DNA from: Tsukamurella sp. PLM1
GTDB taxonomy: Bacteria; Actinomycetota; Actinomycetes; Mycobacteriales; Mycobacteriaceae
Reading direction: 5' to 3'
Length of the DNA stretch: 64,000 bases
NCBI RefSeq assembly: GCF_023168325.1
Contig: NZ_AP025688.1
Coordinates: forward strand, 1,302,001-1,366,000
The translations under genes and the position numbers were made by a program. The first letter of the stretch is position 1. The number at the start of each line of letters is the position of its first letter. The notes under the pieces are model-generated. The model did no database searches. It was not told where the DNA came from and was given only the letters and a program-made list of their open reading frames with translations. This document shows, piece by piece, positions 60,825 to 64,000 of the stretch.

Positions 60825-61802
60825 ATGAAGATGCCGCGCATTCCGCACGAGGTGATGGCGATGCTGACTCCAGCTCTCGGTCGAGTTGTCGAGCGATCAG
60901 CGCGGGGAGAGACCTTGATGATGTGGGGACTGCGACCGCATCCCGCCGACCCCGGTACACCCATGAGTCTCGATGAGGCTGACGGCTACGAGGAGAAGAT
61001 CCCCGAAGGGGTAGCTCGGACTGTCGCATTCCCAATCATGAACGCCACGGATGCGTTGTCCACCACGAACTTGCTCATCACTAATGCCGCGCGCTCGACC
61101 CCCATGAACCATCACACTCCTGCATTCTTGGCGCTATGCAGAACCGCAATCGAATGTTCGTCACAAGCAATTTGGGCAATGTGTCCCGAAGACCGTTCTG
61201 TTCGCCGAGCAAGAGCAGCTGGCCTCGCGAAGATTGGTATTGAGCACGCGCGGGACTATCACGCCGATGCGATTAGCGCCCACGACAACGGTCTCCTGAA
61301 GCTACCTGAGATCACTTACAAGCAATCCCAGCACCGCCGCAAGTTTCACCAGGGTGAACTGGATGAACTAGCGAAGCTCTCGCCGCAGAATGCCCGGAAG
61401 TACACGGAGCTGGTCAGGAAGGCAGCGAACTGGATCGAAGGTCATCCACCTGTACACACTAACGAGACCTCAATGGTTCACTTCCCGACGATTGCGCAGA
61501 GCCAATACCGACAGTGCTCGAGCTTCACACACGGCCATAGCTGGCCAATCGACCTGGTCCAGGGACCTACCGCAATGTTCAAGATGATGGCCGACTCGAT
61601 CAACACTGCGCTACTCACGACGGAGGTCGCGGTCTGCCTGTTCGAAGCGCAGTCCACGGACCCAAACGGTTCTCGTGAGAACTTCTACCCGCCGCGACTA
61701 CAGCCGACGATTGACGCATGGCGCGAGCTGTACTTGGCAGCTACCGAAGATTCGCCACCTTCGGAACCGATTGCGGAGCCGGAGCCGCCACAGGCCTCGT
61801 GA
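60825..61802 (+). CDS. Unrecognised cargo protein of the integrated element
   Basis: 325 residues with no domain that I can name. It is largely alpha-helical in appearance, contains several His and Cys (ALCRTAIECSSQAIWAMCP; YKQSQHRRKFHQGELDEL) and ends in an acidic Pro-rich tail. Base composition is lower in GC than that of its neighbours and codon use is less biased, as in a transferred gene. It sits between the tRNA and the integrase, convergent with it and overlapping its 3' end by 62 bases. Host-defence or regulatory cargo is possible but not shown. Confidence 0.6.
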   Translation: MKMPRIPHEVMAMLTPALGRVVERSARGETLMMWGLRPHPADPGTPMSLDEADGYEEKIPEGVARTVAFPIMNATDALSTTNLLITNAARSTPMNHHTPAFLALCRTAIECSSQAIWAMCPEDRSVRRARAAGLAKIGIEHARDYHADAISAHDNGLLKLPEITYKQSQHRRKFHQGELDELAKLSPQNARKYTELVRKAANWIEGHPPVHTNETSMVHFPTIAQSQYRQCSSFTHGHSWPIDLVQGPTAMFKMMADSINTALLTTEVAVCLFEAQSTDPNGSRENFYPPRLQPTIDAWRELYLAATEDSPPSEPIAEPEPPQAS

Positions 61803-63263
61803 GCGGCGCGTGCTTGCCACCCTCGGCTTCGGAGATGTAGTCGGCGTAGACGTTAAGTGTGGTCACGAACGAGGCGTGCCCGAGCATCTTACTCACCTGC
61901 ATGTAGTGCTCTCCGGCCGACAAGCTGAGCACGGCGAATGAATGGCGCAGGTCGTGCCAGCGGGCGGGCGGCAGGCCGAGAGCGGCCAGGGCGGGGAGTA
62001 GTACCGAGCGGCGACGTTCTCGGTATTGATCGGCTCCGTCCACTTGTAGGTGGAGGCGATCTCGGAGGCTCGGTCCGCGGTTCGCTGCGTGTCGAGCTCG
62101 GGATGGTGCTGATCCGCGGTGGGCTCCGCCGTCTGTGAGTGCTGTGCGGTGTTGTGGTCCGACTGCTGGATGCCAGCGGCCTTCGCCTCGGCGCGGGTCA
62201 TACGCCCCGGGAACAGCGGCGCGGACGGGTCCAGGCGGCGCGGGTGACCCGCAAGGTAGGCGCGCAGGTCGTCGGCCAGCCAGCCGTCGAGCGGGACCAC
62301 GCGGGTGGACCTCACCGACTTCGGCGTGCCGGTCACCCACTCTCCCGCCTGGCGCGTCTTCGTACGGCTGACCGAGACCATCCCCATCGCGCCCTTCTGC
62401 CGGGGCAGCGTGACGTCGCCAATCTCCAGCCCGCGTAATTCGCCGGCTCGGAGTCCGGTGTAGGCGCTGAACGTCACCGCCAGGGCGTACACGGGCTGGA
62501 GCTGCACGGTGGTCATGTAGTCCGCCACCGCCGCGATCTGCGCGGACGCGAGCGGCAATGCCTTGAACTCACGCGCCTCGGCATCGTCGTTGACAGCGAT
62601 CCGCGCGGTGCCCGCGTGGCGGGGGAGTGGCACCGAGTGCACGGGGTTCGCCTTCAGGGCTCCGTCCACTACCGCGAGGTCGAGGATGCGGCGCAGGAGG
62701 TCGTACGCCTTCTTCACGGTGGACCGGCTCAGCGTGATCATCTTCGGTCGCTTCGGGGTGCCGTCTGCGTTTAGCTTCGGCGTCGGGTTCCCGGAGCGGG
62801 TGTCGAAGCTGCGGCGCGGGCGGGGTGACAGCATCGCCGCGCGGAAGGCGCGGACGTCGGCGGCGGTGATGGTGGCGGTGGCCTTCTGCCCGAACGGCTC
62901 TGCCAGGTACCGGCGATAGATCGCCTCGCTGAGCGCGATGCTGCCCGGCTTCACGGTGCCCTGCTGCGACTTGAAGAATTCCTGCGCGTAGTGACCGAGC
63001 GGCTTGGAACCCGCCATCCGCTGATCCGCGAGCTGGGAGACGGTGCCGCTGTGCTTCGCGTTGTTCAGCTCGTCGCGGCGGGCCTCCGCTGCCTCGCGCG
63101 TCGGGTGGCTCTCCTGACGGCTGCGGAGCTTCGGCTTGCCGCGCGCGTCCAGGATCGGCAGGCCAAACTCGTCCCGGATCGGCTCGCGCCAGACCACCTC
63201 GTACCGCTTGACCGGGCGCCCCTTGCGCTTGGTCGTCGTCTCGTGAGCGCGGATGTACGCCAT
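61741..63263 (-). CDS. int: Tyrosine-type site-specific integrase, frameshifted
   Basis: About 507 residues after repair. The N-terminal part carries the arm-binding and core-binding domains (GSIALSEAIYRRYLAEPFGQ). The catalytic set is Arg in YTGLRAGELRGLE, His-x-x-Arg in WHDLRHSFAVL, His in MLGHASFVTT and the Tyr in LNVYADYI. One base is lost at about 62000-62010, between TENVAA and LPALAALGLPPA. An insert of about 60 residues rich in His, Thr and Gln (AEPTADQHHPELDTQ) lies in the catalytic domain. It is probably responsible for integration at the tRNA-Arg. Confidence 0.88.
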
Positions 63264-63265
63264 GA

Positions 63266-63895
63266 TCAGGCCGCCTTTCCGTTGATGCGGGCCAGGGCAC
63301 GCCTGACCGTGGAGTACGACCAGGTGTCGCCGCCCTTGGCGGTGGGGATTCCTTCGTTGGTGAGCGTGCTGGCGATGGCCTTAGCGCCGAGGCCCTGCGC
63401 GGCGAGCACCTGGATGCGGCGCTGAGCGCTGACGCTGATGAGGCCGGGGTCGCCCTTGCTGCGCTTCTGGTCCAGGGCCTCGCGGGTGCGGGTGCCGATC
63501 TTGCGCCGTTCCTCCGCGGCGACAGCGAGGCGGACGTCCGCGACGAGACGCTGACTGGGGTCGCCGCTGTCCGCGCCCTCGCAGTCCAACAGCCGCCATC
63601 CGTAGTCGTTGGCGCGCTTCATGATCTGCGCGGCGTCGAGCTGGTCGCGGGTGACGCGGTCCAAAGCGCGGACGAGGAGTCCTTGCGCCACTCCGCTTTC
63701 CACGGCTGCGATGGCGACCTCGCGCCCGAACATGGCGTCGTTCTTCGCTCCGCTCACCACGTCCGTGGTGACGGTGAGCAGCTCGTGGCCGCGAGCCGCG
63801 CACCACTGTGCGAGCGAATCGCGTTGCGCTTCAAGGCCGAGGCCGCTCTCACCCTGCCTTTCCGTGCTCACTCGCACGTACCCGATGACTCTCAT
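63266..63895 (-). CDS. Small serine recombinase (resolvase/invertase type)
   Basis: 209 residues. The catalytic Ser is in GYVRVSTERQGESGLG, followed by LLVRALDRVTRDQLDAAQIM; the C-terminus, AKAIASTLTNEGIPTAKGG, with WSYSTVRRALARING, is a helix-turn-helix. ATG 63895 follows AAGGAGG; the frame extends further but without a ribosome site. It ends two bases before the integrase start, so both recombinases are likely made from one message. A dual set like this is unusual for a simple prophage. Confidence 0.85.
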   Translation of the reverse strand: MRVIGYVRVSTERQGESGLGLEAQRDSLAQWCAARGHELLTVTTDVVSGAKNDAMFGREVAIAAVESGVAQGLLVRALDRVTRDQLDAAQIMKRANDYGWRLLDCEGADSGDPSQRLVADVRLAVAAEERRKIGTRTREALDQKRSKGDPGLISVSAQRRIQVLAAQGLGAKAIASTLTNEGIPTAKGGDTWSYSTVRRALARINGKAA

Positions 63896-64000
63896 CCGTT
63901 GCCTCCTTGCTGTGGCGTCCGAGGGGTGCGGGCTGGGCCGCGCCCCTTGCACCCCACCTTACCTAGTACACGCGTTCGATTAGGCAGCGAATTACGCTGT
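63896..64000. other. Upstream region of the recombinase pair; nothing recognised
   Basis: The last 105 bases hold no gene I can support. On the minus strand it must contain the promoter of the recombinase operon. I see no clear hexamers. Confidence 0.3.

Overview
The window is high-GC DNA with dense, often overlapping genes, many GTG starts, mycobacterial-style acyl-CoA enzymes, an IdeR-like iron box and a type II NADH dehydrogenase. This points to a mycolic-acid actinobacterium (a relative of Tsukamurella, Gordonia or Rhodococcus; the genus is inferred, not proven).

Region 1 (1-42.8 kb) is a large catabolic island. It holds three metabolite:H+ symporter-type carriers and one other MFS carrier, two CoA ligases, three acyl-CoA dehydrogenase-family proteins, three crotonases, a 3-hydroxyacyl-CoA dehydrogenase, a thiolase, two CaiB-type CoA transferases, a MaoC-like hydratase next to a CitE-like lyase, three SDRs, two aldehyde dehydrogenases, two aldo/keto reductases, two epimerase-like dehydrogenases, an amidohydrolase, cupins and CMD-fold proteins. 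The crotonase at 26288-27058 looks like MenB/BadI, the class that opens a beta-keto ring. The ligase at 39799-41463 looks like the cyclohexanecarboxylate-CoA ligase class. I infer a pathway that imports a carboxylic acid (probably alicyclic or terpenoid), makes its CoA ester, opens the ring and finishes by beta-oxidation. A small polyhydroxyalkanoate module (22132-24562) sits inside it. A GntR/FCD regulator (36803-37525) is encoded here, and nine intergenic GTCnGAC sites resembling FadR operators flank most of the transcription units.

Region 2 (42.9-60.6 kb) is more ordinary: pyruvate carboxylase; a beta-glucoside PTS operon (EIIBCA, 6-phospho-beta-glucosidase, BglG/LicT antiterminator) with a recognisable antiterminator target and overlapping terminator; a SurE-like lipoprotein; an MFS exporter; a methyltransferase; ndh; fadH with a PadR regulator; a membrane protein; and an iron-siderophore binding lipoprotein behind an IdeR-like box.

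Region 3 (60.6-64 kb) is a tRNA-Arg(TCT) followed by the end of an integrated element: one unrecognised cargo gene, a tyrosine integrase and a serine recombinase. A decayed IS30-type transposase lies at about 33.7-34.1 kb.

Sixteen genes are broken by frameshifts, and every shift fits the loss of one base (or two such losses). Pyruvate carboxylase alone needs six. This looks like systematic deletion error in the assembly, so these genes are given as single CDSs over their full span.
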